DNA from: CALBZH01 sp964538515
Lineage (GTDB): Bacteria > Desulfobacterota > Syntrophobacteria > Syntrophobacterales > Syntrophobacteraceae
DNA length: 64,000 nucleotides
NCBI GenBank assembly: GCA_964538515.1
Contig: CAZIEW010000022.1
Span: 1-64,000, forward strand
Direction of reading: 5' to 3'
The position numbers were made by a program, and so were the translations under genes. This document shows, one piece after another, positions 34,071 through 42,461 of this stretch (position 1 is its first letter; every line of letters starts with the position of its first letter). The notes under the pieces are model-generated. The model made no database searches. It saw nothing but the letters and a program-made list of their open reading frames with translations, and had not been told where the DNA came from.

Positions 34071-35582
34071 ATGCCGTTTAGCTCCGTCACATTTCTATTT
34101 TTTTTCCTTCCGCTTACCCTGGGGCTTTACGCGATCTTCGGACGCGGAGGTCGGAATGCCGCGTTTCTCTTCGCAAGCCTTGTTTTCTACGGCTGGGGCG
34201 AGGGAAAAGCCATTGCGATCCTGCTTTTCTCCATTGGAGTCAACTACGGTCTGGGAATCGTTCTGGACAGGGGAAGCCCCGACGGATCAAGCACGGCGCG
34301 AGTGATACGACTTGGTGCTCCGGCTGGCATTTCTCCTCGCCGCAGGACCCGCAAAGCCTTGCTGATCTCCGGCCTTGTGCTCAATCTTGGGCTGTTGGCT
34401 TATTACAAGTACAGCGGATTCTTGCTGAGCACCGCGAGCGGCCTGTTGACATGGCTCGGCGCGGCTTCCTTCAATTCGTCTCAGGGATCGGTCCCCACCG
34501 GCATTTCCTTCTTCACTTTCGCTGCCATTTCCTACCTGGTGGACCTTTACAGTGGAAAGGCCAAGGCCGATCGCGACCCTGTCCGCTTTGCCACCTTCAT
34601 GGCGTCTTTTCCCAAAATCCTGGCAGGACCGATCGTGCCGTATCACCTGGGGAAGGAGGAGCTTGAACGCCGGCCGTTCGACTTGGATCGATGTGCGAGC
34701 GGGATCGAACGATTCATACTGGGCTTGGGGAAGAAGGTGTTGATCGCGAGTCCGATCTCGGTCGTTTCCGACCAGGTGTTCGCTCTGCCCGCAGGGAGCC
34801 TCTCGGCGGGGCTCGCCTGGCTGGGAATCCTCTGCTACACGCTGCAGATCTATTTCGACTTTTCTGGCTATACGGACATGGCGATCGGTCTTGGCCGCAT
34901 GTTCGGCTTCAATCTGCCGGAGAATTTCAACTTCCCGTACGCGGCTCGCTCCATCCGGGACTTTTGGCGCCGCTGGCACATGTCCCTCTCCCAATGGCTT
35001 CGCGACTACCTTTACATTCCCCTGGGCGGCAACCGCTGTACTCCCTCGCGCCACTACCTCAATCTCGTGATTGTCTTTCTCCTTTGCGGGCTCTGGCATG
35101 GAGCCAACTGGACTTTTGCGGTGTGGGGATTGTGGTACGGTATCTTTCTCATCTTGGAGAGGAATGGCTTGGGAAGAGCGCTTGAGAGAGCCCCGCGCCC
35201 CTTCCAGCACGGGTACGCCATCCTTGTCGTGATGCTTGGATGGGTCTTCTTCCGGTCGGAAAGTTTCTCGCAAGCGGTGGGCTACTTCAGGGCTTTGAGC
35301 GGTTTGGGGCGGGGTGAGCCTTCACCGGTTTCCGTCCGGACCCTGATCGACGCCGAAGCTCTACTCGCCATTGGCTTGGGAGCAGTGTTTTCCGTGCCTG
35401 TCTTCGACTCCCTCAAGACGCGCTTTGCTCAACACTTTGCTCAAATACCCATGCCACTGAGCGCGGCCTATGAAAGGGCTGTGTCCCTGGTTTATGGTCT
35501 CGTGCTCGGCTCAGTCTTTCTGCTGGCGTGCATGGCCTTGGCGGGAGGGACGCTCAAGTCGTTCATTTATTTTCGGTTTTAG
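34071..35582 (+). CDS. MBOAT family O-acyltransferase (AlgI-like)
   Basis: A 503-residue polytopic inner-membrane protein with about 11-12 hydrophobic segments. MBOAT signatures are clear: NFNFPYAARSIRDFWRRWH and MSLSQWLRDYLYIPLGGNR, plus the invariant histidine region LLCGLWHGANWTFAVWGLWY. AlgI-type MBOATs pass acetyl groups across the membrane to a periplasmic acetyltransferase that O-acetylates a polysaccharide. The next gene encodes exactly such a partner. The target glycan is not specified; the EPS 12 kb upstream is one candidate. Confidence 0.92.
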   Translation: MPFSSVTFLFFFLPLTLGLYAIFGRGGRNAAFLFASLVFYGWGEGKAIAILLFSIGVNYGLGIVLDRGSPDGSSTARVIRLGAPAGISPRRRTRKALLISGLVLNLGLLAYYKYSGFLLSTASGLLTWLGAASFNSSQGSVPTGISFFTFAAISYLVDLYSGKAKADRDPVRFATFMASFPKILAGPIVPYHLGKEELERRPFDLDRCASGIERFILGLGKKVLIASPISVVSDQVFALPAGSLSAGLAWLGILCYTLQIYFDFSGYTDMAIGLGRMFGFNLPENFNFPYAARSIRDFWRRWHMSLSQWLRDYLYIPLGGNRCTPSRHYLNLVIVFLLCGLWHGANWTFAVWGLWYGIFLILERNGLGRALERAPRPFQHGYAILVVMLGWVFFRSESFSQAVGYFRALSGLGRGEPSPVSVRTLIDAEALLAIGLGAVFSVPVFDSLKTRFAQHFAQIPMPLSAAYERAVSLVYGLVLGSVFLLACMALAGGTLKSFIYFRF

Positions 35583-35624
35583 AACCCCTGAGCACAGGGA
35601 CGAGAAAATGGTCGGAACAATCCA

Positions 35625-36755
35625 ATGACCCAGAAATCCATTCTCCAGACGATCCCCTGCCCCACCAACGCGTCGTGGACCCGAAGAATTGGAGTGATCG
35701 CCTTTTTCTTAGCACTCTGCCTGCCAATGCTGCAGATGCTGTTCCCTTTTGTCACGGAGTACAAGGATACGGAGAATCGTGACCTTGCGGACGCGCCCAG
35801 CCTCGCACTCACGGACCTGTCCAGCCTCATCCCCAGCACGGAGAGCTACCTCGGAGACCGCTTCGGACTCCGAACGACGCTCATCCGCTGGAACAGCATC
35901 CTGCGTGTGGGTTTCCTGGGCGTTTCCCCCATACCCAGCGTCGTAGTCGGCAAAGACGGCTGGCTCTTCTATCGCTCTGAGGTGCTTGCCGATGGCCAGT
36001 CCTTGAACGACTACCAGGGGACGATCCCCCTGTCGGAAACGGAGCTTGGTAGGCTATGGAAGCGGATTACGGACAATGAGCGTGTGTTGAGCCAAATGGG
36101 GATTCCTTACATGGTGGTCATCGCTCCCAATAAGCACACCCTGTACGGCGACTATCTGCCCGACCGCATACGGCCTTTCCGGGGGCCGACGCGGCTTGAG
36201 CAGTTTTCCGACTACGTCGGGCGGCAGCCAATGGGCGAACGGCTCGTGCTGGATCTGAGGCAGCCTCTGCTCAGGGCAAAAGAGGAGCATCCCATCTACT
36301 GGAAAACCGACTCCCATTGGAACAGCTACGGCGCCTACATTGGATACCGGGAGATCATGAAACGATTGTCGGTCCGCAATCCTGAACTGGCTCCGCTGCC
36401 GCTTGTGGAGAATCGGGTAACCGTCACGACTTCTCCCAAGGGAGGCGACCTCAGCCAGATGCTGCTCATGCAGGACCGACTTTCCGAGCCCTACGACACG
36501 CGTCTCGAGCTTGCACCGAACCCCCATCCCAAGGCTAATCGGACGCTGCTGCTGCGACACGACTCATTCGGTGACGGCCTCTACCCCTTCTTGAATGCCC
36601 ATTTCCAGACCCTGACCAACATCGCGCCATTCGCCCCGTTCCCATTCGAAAGAATCAAGTCCGAACGCCCCATTGCCGTGGTCCATGTGTTTGCGGAGCG
36701 CTATCTCACGCAGGCGATCCATGATGATTTTTTTTACCAGGAGGAAAGACCCTGA
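35625..36755 (+). CDS. AlgJ/AlgX-like SGNH polysaccharide O-acetyltransferase
   Basis: A 376-residue protein with one N-terminal signal-anchor helix (about residues 24-44), placing the rest in the periplasm. The AlgX/J family block is recognisable: VGKDGWLFYRSEVLADGQS, YMVVIAPNKHTLYGDYLPD, the catalytic Asp-His segment YWKTDSHWNSYGAYIGY, and the nucleophile-serine region LLLRHDSFGDGLYPFL. It would accept acetyl groups from the MBOAT protein encoded 42 bases upstream and acetylate an exported polysaccharide. Confidence 0.88.
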   Translation: MTQKSILQTIPCPTNASWTRRIGVIAFFLALCLPMLQMLFPFVTEYKDTENRDLADAPSLALTDLSSLIPSTESYLGDRFGLRTTLIRWNSILRVGFLGVSPIPSVVVGKDGWLFYRSEVLADGQSLNDYQGTIPLSETELGRLWKRITDNERVLSQMGIPYMVVIAPNKHTLYGDYLPDRIRPFRGPTRLEQFSDYVGRQPMGERLVLDLRQPLLRAKEEHPIYWKTDSHWNSYGAYIGYREIMKRLSVRNPELAPLPLVENRVTVTTSPKGGDLSQMLLMQDRLSEPYDTRLELAPNPHPKANRTLLLRHDSFGDGLYPFLNAHFQTLTNIAPFAPFPFERIKSERPIAVVHVFAERYLTQAIHDDFFYQEERP

Positions 36756-36833
36756 CGCGGAACTGAAACAGACATCCAGTGGCCCCCCATCGACAGGTGA
36801 ATGAGCACGCTCATGCGGAAGGAGAAATGACCC

Positions 36834-37133
36834 ATGGAAGTCAAGATGCCCATCAAGTTTCACGCGACCTATGCCATCACAACACGCTGCGAAGGCCAGG
36901 AAAAACGCGAGCGCTGCCAGAAGCTGACGGTGAGTGAGCTGTCGCCGGAAGCCCGTGAAAAGGCCTTCGGGGACATGGTGGAAGAGGAAAGGCCGACTCA
37001 CCAGATCACCTTCTATGACTTTGGATGCAAACGAATCTTGAATGGGGCTCTGAAGGGAAACGACGAAGAGAAGCTCGTTCTGCAGGTTCAGGACAAAGAA
37101 TACGAATTCAGCCTTTACAAGCCCTCCCGTTGA
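36834..37133 (+). CDS. Small protein of unknown function
   Basis: A 99-residue soluble protein without signal peptide or membrane helix. I do not recognise it. The sequence is predicted mainly beta (KFHATYAITTRCEG, KLVLQVQDKEYEFSLYK) with a central acidic helix. AAGGAGA lies 8 bases upstream of the ATG, and a strong GC-rich hairpin follows the stop by 20 bases, so it is probably genuine. Confidence 0.65.
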   Translation: MEVKMPIKFHATYAITTRCEGQEKRERCQKLTVSELSPEAREKAFGDMVEEERPTHQITFYDFGCKRILNGALKGNDEEKLVLQVQDKEYEFSLYKPSR

Positions 37134-37153
37134 AACAAAGATTTCTTGCAGCA

Positions 37154-37175
37154 GGTGCGGGGCATCCCCCGCACC
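37154..37175 (+). terminator. Terminator-like hairpin without T-tract
   Basis: GGTGCGGGG (37154-37162) and CCCCGCACC (37167-37175) form a perfect 9-bp stem with a 4-base loop, 20 bases after the stop of the 99-residue unknown. There is no run of T after it, so it may be a pause or mRNA-stabilising stem rather than a full intrinsic terminator. Confidence 0.5.
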
Positions 37176-37270
37176 GCCCAAGGGAGACGCGCTCCTCTTT
37201 ACAGGCTGGCAGCAGCCCTTAGCTTGAAGCTCAGCAGTGCACCCACACTGGCAAGAACCGGGAGGAAGCC

Positions 37271-38011
37271 GTGACGACAGCCGTATTGCCCCACAACGGG
37301 TCTTCCCTCATCGTTATCGCCGCCGTCTTTTGTGCCTTCGGATGCACCCTGCTACCACGGGTCGGGACCGCAGCAAGCGACAGTCCGGGTACATCAGCCA
37401 CTGCGTCGATCGATCCACAAACCGTGCTTCGCAGGATGGAAGCCGCCTACAGCAGCACTCTTGATTACCGGGCTCACCTTGTCATCAGCGGCTTCGGGGG
37501 GGACCCTTCGTTTCGAGCCCCCCACAAGGTCCGCTATGTGTTCAAGAAGCCCAACCGGATTCGGATCGATTTTGAGCATCCACATCCCGGCATGACCATC
37601 GTCTACCCCGACGCCCTGGGACGCGTCGTCGTCCGCCCCATTCGCGGCCTGTCTTCCCTCCTGTTTCACTTCAGAGCGGACAGCACGATGGTGGAGATCT
37701 CTCCCGGTCAACAGGTCCATCAGACGGACCTCGGGCTTCTGATCGAAAACATTGGCCGGAGCGTGGGCAGCCTCAGGGTGGGCGATCTGCACATCGAAGA
37801 AAACCGCGACATCCTGATCATCCGCGTGCTCTCCGACAATCCCTTCGCAAAGGGCACACCGACGCGCTACGCGTACACGATCGACAAAAACCTGTGGCTG
37901 CCGGTGGCTGTGGAGGAGTCTACGGTCGCAGGGGTGCTGAAGCGAAAAGTGGTTTATGAGGATCTCAAAATCAATACGGGCGTCAAGGACGGAGCCTTCG
38001 ATCTCGGCTGA
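37271..38011 (+). CDS. LolA-like/DUF1571 outer-membrane-associated protein
   Basis: A 246-residue exported protein with a GTG start; GGAGGAAG lies just upstream. The N-terminal hydrophobic segment (about residues 13-35) contains a Cys in AFGCTLL, so it could be lipidated, but the lipobox is not canonical. The mature part has the LolA-fold pattern: ASIDPQTVLRRMEAAYSSTLDY, KVRYVFKKPNRIRIDFEH, YAYTIDKNLWLPVAVEES and KVVYEDLKINTGV. LolA-like proteins carry lipoproteins or other lipids in the periplasm; the role of DUF1571 members is not settled. Confidence 0.75.
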   Translation: MTTAVLPHNGSSLIVIAAVFCAFGCTLLPRVGTAASDSPGTSATASIDPQTVLRRMEAAYSSTLDYRAHLVISGFGGDPSFRAPHKVRYVFKKPNRIRIDFEHPHPGMTIVYPDALGRVVVRPIRGLSSLLFHFRADSTMVEISPGQQVHQTDLGLLIENIGRSVGSLRVGDLHIEENRDILIIRVLSDNPFAKGTPTRYAYTIDKNLWLPVAVEESTVAGVLKRKVVYEDLKINTGVKDGAFDLG

Positions 38012-38091
38012 GCCTCACGCCCCAGGGAACGACAGAGCCAAACAGAAAGAGTCAACGGTCGCCTCCACAGGAAGCCACGGTCGATCTCTTG

Positions 38092-39138
38092 TCATTCAGG
38101 AGCGATGTCGGCCAGGGCCTTCCGGATGAGCTGCTCCCGGGCTGGAGCAGTCAGACGAGCCTTTTCCAGCAAGAGCTTCAAACCCTGCCTCAGCCATTTG
38201 ACTCCAGCCTCCGTCTGGATTGTCTGCGTGTCAAGATCCTTCGGAAAGCGTCCGGATGAGCACCGTGACAGAATGTGCAGCTTTGCTTCCGGCTCGAGCG
38301 CGGGATGGCCTTGGACGAAATCGATGAGAAGCGGCCACTCCTCCACCAGGGGCCCTCCCCACTGGCGCGTCAGAGCGAAAAGACGGTAGCAGACCAGGGC
38401 TGCATCCCGGTCAGCCTCCGACTGGAAGTGCCGTCCGCTGTAAAGCCGCATGGCCTCGCGACCGACTTGGCTCACATAGGTCATCGTGAGCCAGCGCACC
38501 ATGAAAAAGTAGCCTTCGCGGCTGATCTCCTTGCCAGCCCAATACAGCGGATTGCCAAGGTTCTTGAGGTTCATGGCCCATCTGGCCATCCGATACAGGT
38601 ACGGATTTCGCTTGAGCAGCTGCAGAACGGGGTTCTCGTTGATCCGGCGATAGACTTGGTAATAGCGCTGGTAGTCGCTCAGCTTGCGCGCTCCGAGAAA
38701 TCGGAATGGCATGACGGAGGCAAGGCGATGCAGCCGGGTCGCAACCCGGCGCATGAGTTGAAGAAGCTCAAGGAGGGAGGCCTCGTATTGGGGAATGGAC
38801 GCCTCTGAGTGGTAGATCTCGGCTATGGCACGAACGACGCGAAACCCACGCTCCGTCAGCGCCTCCATCGTGAGCTCCAGCTGGGCATCCGGAAGATCCC
38901 ACACTTCCCGCCGAAACGCCTTGATGCGCTCGAGTGCCTGGTCGTCCAGGGGCCCGAGGGGCGGAAGCGTGTCGAGCTCGGTCTCCTTCGCAAGCTCCGC
39001 TTCGACCAGTTTTTTCCAGCGCCGCTTGAAGAGCTGTCTAACCACGAAGATCGAGCAGAACGTGATGACAGACAGCAGAAAAAGAACGGCGCTGATCTTG
39101 TGGCGTTCAAGCAGGCTGAAGAAGATTTCACCGGTCAT
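38092..39138 (-). CDS. Membrane-anchored protein of unknown function
   Basis: A 348-residue protein with a single N-terminal membrane helix (about residues 14-34) followed by a basic stretch (KRRWKK) and a long, mostly alpha-helical cytoplasmic domain. Notable segments are LERIKAFRREVWDLP, NPYLYRMARWAMNLKNLGNP and GREAMRLYSGRHF. I do not recognise the family and see no enzyme motif. It begins 39 bases after the RdgC-like stop, so the two are probably in one operon. Confidence 0.7.
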   Translation of the reverse strand: MTGEIFFSLLERHKISAVLFLLSVITFCSIFVVRQLFKRRWKKLVEAELAKETELDTLPPLGPLDDQALERIKAFRREVWDLPDAQLELTMEALTERGFRVVRAIAEIYHSEASIPQYEASLLELLQLMRRVATRLHRLASVMPFRFLGARKLSDYQRYYQVYRRINENPVLQLLKRNPYLYRMARWAMNLKNLGNPLYWAGKEISREGYFFMVRWLTMTYVSQVGREAMRLYSGRHFQSEADRDAALVCYRLFALTRQWGGPLVEEWPLLIDFVQGHPALEPEAKLHILSRCSSGRFPKDLDTQTIQTEAGVKWLRQGLKLLLEKARLTAPAREQLIRKALADIAPE

Positions 39139-39177
39139 GGCGGCGTGTTATCGATTCCGGAGGCGCGCCCCGTTGCA

Positions 39178-40347
39178 TCAAAACGGCGCTTCTTCAGACC
39201 CCGATCCTTCCGCAGATTCCTCTCCATCATCGGGGCCCGAGGCAATCCACTCCTTGAGCTGCCTAAGTGTTTCGGATTCCCATTCCGAGCTCAGCCGTAA
39301 GTTCAGGAACTCTTTATAGAGGGCATTCAGAATTGCCGTGACTTCTTCCAAGAAGAACATTTTCTCTAGAAATCGCCCATCGGGGTCTTCCTCGTCTGCG
39401 CCGGCAAGCTGCTTGGGCGTCTTGAGTCCTTTGAAAGCGAAGAGGCTGCTGTCCAAGGTCAACTGGTAGTCGTTGTCGCCGGCTTTGATGGCGACCTGCA
39501 TTTCATCGACCATCTTGCCTTGCCGCAACGCGGTCCGCGCTTCGTGGAGGGCGTAGGCCCGGGTCGTGCAAACCACCTTTTCCTTGCCCTCGCTCGGAAG
39601 CGTCAAAACCATCCTCTCGCCCAGCGCGACCTCAGCGGCGCTGCCGTCCGCATAGGAAATCGTCGGATTGGGCGATTCGGCAAAAAACCAAAGCCACGTC
39701 AAGAGCTCGTGCCCTAGGAACCGTCCTTCCTCCTGAGCATGAACCGACTGGACGTTCACCATGGAGCTCAGCGTGTCTTTGCGGCGGTCGTCCAAGGGAA
39801 GGGCGTTCAGAGCCCAGTTAACGTGGTAAAGCGGCACGGGATAGACTTGAAAATGCTTCTCGAAGTGCTCGAGGAAGGCATCGATCATTTTGGTGCTGGT
39901 GGTTCCGAGGAGCAGAAGATGCGCGCTGGGGCTCCAGACGACCTCCACAGCGGCCGGTTGGGGAAAGGCGCGGCTGAGCAGCCATTTGTCCGTTGTCTCC
40001 TGGATGTCCAGCTTCTCATGACGATTGGGCCACTTGCCCTCGTTCTCAGCCCGGTATTTTTCAATGGCCTGGCGGAAGTACAGCTTCCTGATCAGGGGAG
40101 GGACTTTCCGTTGATCCATTCGGTACTGAAAGGCGAGATAATCGGCTTTGTGGTAGGAGCCGTGGTCGAAGGCCGTTTCGAAAAAATCCTCCCAGACGGT
40201 GAACCCCCCCGAGCTCTCCTGGTCCCCTTCGCATTCCGTGAAGCCGCCTGCCCTCAGCCTTTCATCCACGTACCCCCAGAAATCCTCGGTGGTTGGCTCG
40301 GGCACGTAAAAGCGCACAAAAGCGGCGGTTGACGATGACAGTCCCAT
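39178..40347 (-). CDS. rdgC: RdgC-family recombination-associated protein
   Basis: A 389-residue protein resembling RdgC. It starts MGLSSSTAAFVRFYV and has a middle region LDIQETTDKWLLSRAFPQPAAVEVVW and LLLGTTSTKMIDAFLEHFEKHF, all recalling the RdgC ring domains. The acidic C-terminal tail (SGPDDGEESAEG) is extra. RdgC forms a dimeric ring on duplex DNA and restrains RecA. The family call is moderate because the sequence is divergent and longer than the roughly 300-residue gamma-proteobacterial form. AGGAACGGAG precedes the ATG. Confidence 0.7.
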   Translation of the reverse strand: MGLSSSTAAFVRFYVPEPTTEDFWGYVDERLRAGGFTECEGDQESSGGFTVWEDFFETAFDHGSYHKADYLAFQYRMDQRKVPPLIRKLYFRQAIEKYRAENEGKWPNRHEKLDIQETTDKWLLSRAFPQPAAVEVVWSPSAHLLLLGTTSTKMIDAFLEHFEKHFQVYPVPLYHVNWALNALPLDDRRKDTLSSMVNVQSVHAQEEGRFLGHELLTWLWFFAESPNPTISYADGSAAEVALGERMVLTLPSEGKEKVVCTTRAYALHEARTALRQGKMVDEMQVAIKAGDNDYQLTLDSSLFAFKGLKTPKQLAGADEEDPDGRFLEKMFFLEEVTAILNALYKEFLNLRLSSEWESETLRQLKEWIASGPDDGEESAEGSGSEEAPF

Positions 40348-40392
40348 GTCGCTCCGTTCCTGATTCCCTTAGTTGTAAAGAGCACTGACAGC

Positions 40393-40497
40393 CTATTCAG
40401 GCGAAAGTCCCTTGGCTTTCATTTTCTGTCGCTTCTCCCGACGCTTACGACGGCGATCCAACTCCTTGCGTCTTTCCGTTTTCTTGTGCTTTGCCAT
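40393..40497 (-). CDS. 34-residue highly basic small protein
   Basis: A short gene read directly from the minus strand. ATG at 40497-40495, TAG at 40395-40393, 34 codons. The product begins MAKHKKTERRKELDRRRKRR and ends with KMKAKGLSPE; more than half of the residues are Lys or Arg. AAAGGA lies 6 bases before the ATG. There is no cysteine or hydrophobic segment. The composition suggests an RNA-, ribosome- or DNA-binding peptide. I do not recognise it, but the ribosome-binding site and the strong amino-acid bias argue for a real gene. Confidence 0.6.
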   Translation of the reverse strand: MAKHKKTERRKELDRRRKRREKRQKMKAKGLSPE

Positions 40498-40803
40498 GAG
40501 TGATCCTTTCCATGGGGCCGAAGCAAGTCGCCTCAACCTTTTTGTGTTTCCGGTTTACGCTTGTAGGGAATCCTGATCCACGGCTTTCGATGGATTCAAT
40601 TCCATCCCGCTGGGAAGAGCCAAAATGCCTACAAATAAGAAAGCCGGGGATACCGGCCATCTGAATGAAACGTTGCAGCTCTGATCGAGAAAGCGCTATC
40701 GGGTCCGACAACCCGCCGCCCCACCCTCTAATGAAAAGCCCCTCCGCAGTCAACAGAAAAGACCGGCAGGGCGAGCCGGCTGTCCTGGGCTCAAAACAAA
40801 GAG
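40498..40803. other. Intergenic region between small basic gene and BFN gene
   Basis: 306 bases. It contains the terminator of the bifunctional-nuclease-family gene at its right end and presumably the promoter of the 34-residue basic gene. No other gene is evident. Confidence 0.5.
40755..40782 (-). terminator. Intrinsic terminator of the BFN-family gene
   Basis: On the minus strand the complementary arms GCCGGC and GCCGGT (six pairs counting one wobble) enclose a 7-base loop and are followed by CTTTTCTG. It lies about 20-50 bases past the stop at 40804. Confidence 0.55.
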
Positions 40804-41259
40804 TCAGAACTTTACGGTCTTGACGATCATTTCATATTCATGAATCTCCTCTTCGCTCAATTCGCGCCGCAGGAGCTTCTTGCTGACGAAAATGGGACAT
40901 TTCTGATGCAAGGCCAGCGCAACAGCGTCACTGGGGCGACTGTCAAAAACGTCTTCCTCGCCGTTCACTGTCGCCACGACGCGGGCGTAGTAGGTGTTGT
41001 CCTGCATGCCGTGGATTTCGATCCTTTGGAAGCTGACCCCCGCTTTTCCCAGAACGGACAAGTAAAGGTCATGCGTGAGGGGGCGCTTCGGGTCAACCAG
41101 TCCCTTTTCCTTGGCTATGGCCGTTATTTCCGCATCCCCGACGAACATGAGGAAGTATTGGGAATCGGCTTCAGATTCCTTGAGAATCACCATGTTTCCT
41201 TGCACCCTGTCGGTCTTGACGTAGACTTCCTTGGCATTGATGAAATCATCCAACTCCAT
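40804..41259 (-). CDS. Bifunctional nuclease (BFN/DUF151) family protein
   Basis: A 151-residue protein of the DUF151 family. It contains LKESEADSQYFLMFVGDAEITAIA, the family core DLYLSVLGKAGVSFQRIEI, and the hallmark FDSRPSDAVALALHQKCPIFVS. Plant homologues have been reported with RNase and DNase activity; the bacterial role is uncertain. It is cytoplasmic and forms a single-gene unit with its own terminator. Confidence 0.88.
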   Translation of the reverse strand: MELDDFINAKEVYVKTDRVQGNMVILKESEADSQYFLMFVGDAEITAIAKEKGLVDPKRPLTHDLYLSVLGKAGVSFQRIEIHGMQDNTYYARVVATVNGEEDVFDSRPSDAVALALHQKCPIFVSKKLLRRELSEEEIHEYEMIVKTVKF

Positions 41260-41385
41260 AAGGCTCCTCCTATCCGCGCCGGATTTTTGCTTAATATAGC
41301 ACCAGTCAAGCTATTTTCAACAGTGGAAGCCCATCTGCCCGAGATCCGCCCTGGGCGGCTTCCATCGAGTGCCCCTTGAATCGGC

Positions 41386-41721
41386 TCACTTGAGAATCCA
41401 CTGGTGCAGAAGCGCTCCCAACAGCCAGGCGCCAAAGGCTGTGGAAAGTACCTGCCACATCGGCCACTGTCGGTTCAAACAAGCAAGCACCACCAGGAAG
41501 AAGGCGATCGACGTAAAGATACCCCACAGGACCCCCTGGGTGTACCGAGCCATTGTCTCATAATCGTCTGGCTGGTCCGCATGGATCCAAAGAAGGACGA
41601 CCAAGGTTGTGAGCGGCATTGTGGCGATGAGACCTCCAAGAGACGGAAGGCGCTTTGCCACCTGACTCGCGGTCACGATGACTGCCAATGAAAGAGCTAT
41701 TTTGATGATGAATTGGATCAT
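41386..41721 (-). CDS. DUF3147-type small membrane protein
   Basis: A 111-residue protein with four membrane helices: IIKIALSLAVIVTASQ, LIATMPLTTLVVLLWIHA, GVLWGIFTSIAFFLVVLACL and AFGAWLLGALLHQW. The KRLPSLGGLIATMPLT segment is typical of DUF3147. Function is unknown. ATG 41721 is preferred (GGAAG 8 bases upstream) over ATG 41739, which lacks a ribosome-binding site. Confidence 0.75.
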   Translation of the reverse strand: MIQFIIKIALSLAVIVTASQVAKRLPSLGGLIATMPLTTLVVLLWIHADQPDDYETMARYTQGVLWGIFTSIAFFLVVLACLNRQWPMWQVLSTAFGAWLLGALLHQWILK

Positions 41722-41904
41722 GACCGTGTCTTCCACCATAGACTTCGGAAAGCGGTTGCGCTCGTTCAGGAATAGGCAGGAAAGCGAGAGCCCCGACGAT
41801 GAGCTTCGGCTTTGGTCTCAGTAAGGTAGCATAACTCTTGGGAGCACCCTAATTGCTTATGACTCGCCGGGGATGTTTCGGTCGGATTTCAATGGGTGTT
41901 GCGG

Positions 41905-41933
41905 TTGACTTCGATAGGTCCATGTGCTAAGAG
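41905..41933 (+). promoter_or_regulatory. Candidate sigma-70 promoter for ptsHI
   Basis: TTGACT (41905-41910), a 17-base spacer, then TAAGAG (41928-41933). The -35 matches five of six bases; the -10 is weak. Transcription would start near 41940, about 60 bases before the HPr start. Confidence 0.35.
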
Positions 41934-41999
41934 ACGGCGGGACTTGAGACCAGGCTACCCATATTCATAAAGATTTCGTTGATTTTCGCAGGAAAGACG

Positions 42000-42269
42000 T
42001 TGGTTTTGGATCAGGAGCTCATTGTTTCCAATAAACTCGGTATTCACGCACGCGTTGCGGCACAAATCGTCCAGGTTGCGAATCAGTTTCGATCGGATGT
42101 CTGGATTTCCAGGAGCGGGAATAAGGTGAACTGCAAGAGCATCTTGGATCTTTTAACCCTCGCTTGTCCGCATGGCAGCAAGATTCTGGTTTCGGCATCC
42201 GGCCCGGACGCCTCCGAAGCATTGGATGCGCTTGCTCTTTTGTTTCGGAGCAAGTTTGGGGAAAGTTGA
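42000..42269 (+). CDS. ptsH: Phosphocarrier protein HPr
   Basis: An 89-residue HPr. The active-site histidine is in LGIHARVA (His16 counting from the chosen start), and the regulatory-serine region NCKSILDLL has Ser47 in place for HPr kinase control. TTG 42000 is chosen because AGGAAAG sits just upstream; a longer TTG start at 41979 lacks a ribosome-binding site. HPr takes phosphate from enzyme I, encoded 192 bases downstream. No EIIA, EIIB/C, HprK or RapZ gene is in the window, so the pair may serve regulation rather than sugar uptake. Confidence 0.92.
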   Translation: MVLDQELIVSNKLGIHARVAAQIVQVANQFRSDVWISRSGNKVNCKSILDLLTLACPHGSKILVSASGPDASEALDALALLFRSKFGES

Positions 42270-42461
42270 TCGCCCCGCCCCTTTTCCGGCCATCATCACC
42301 GTATGAACATTCACTAAGCGGCCTCTGACCCGGCCTGGCCACTATCCCTTATGGCAGGTGCCCGGCCGGTTTCGATACGGATCGATCTCCGCTTCACTCA
42401 TCGCACGGCGCAGCCCTGAATTGGAATCGTTGCACGTTCCTTTGACCATAGGCTCTCAAGA

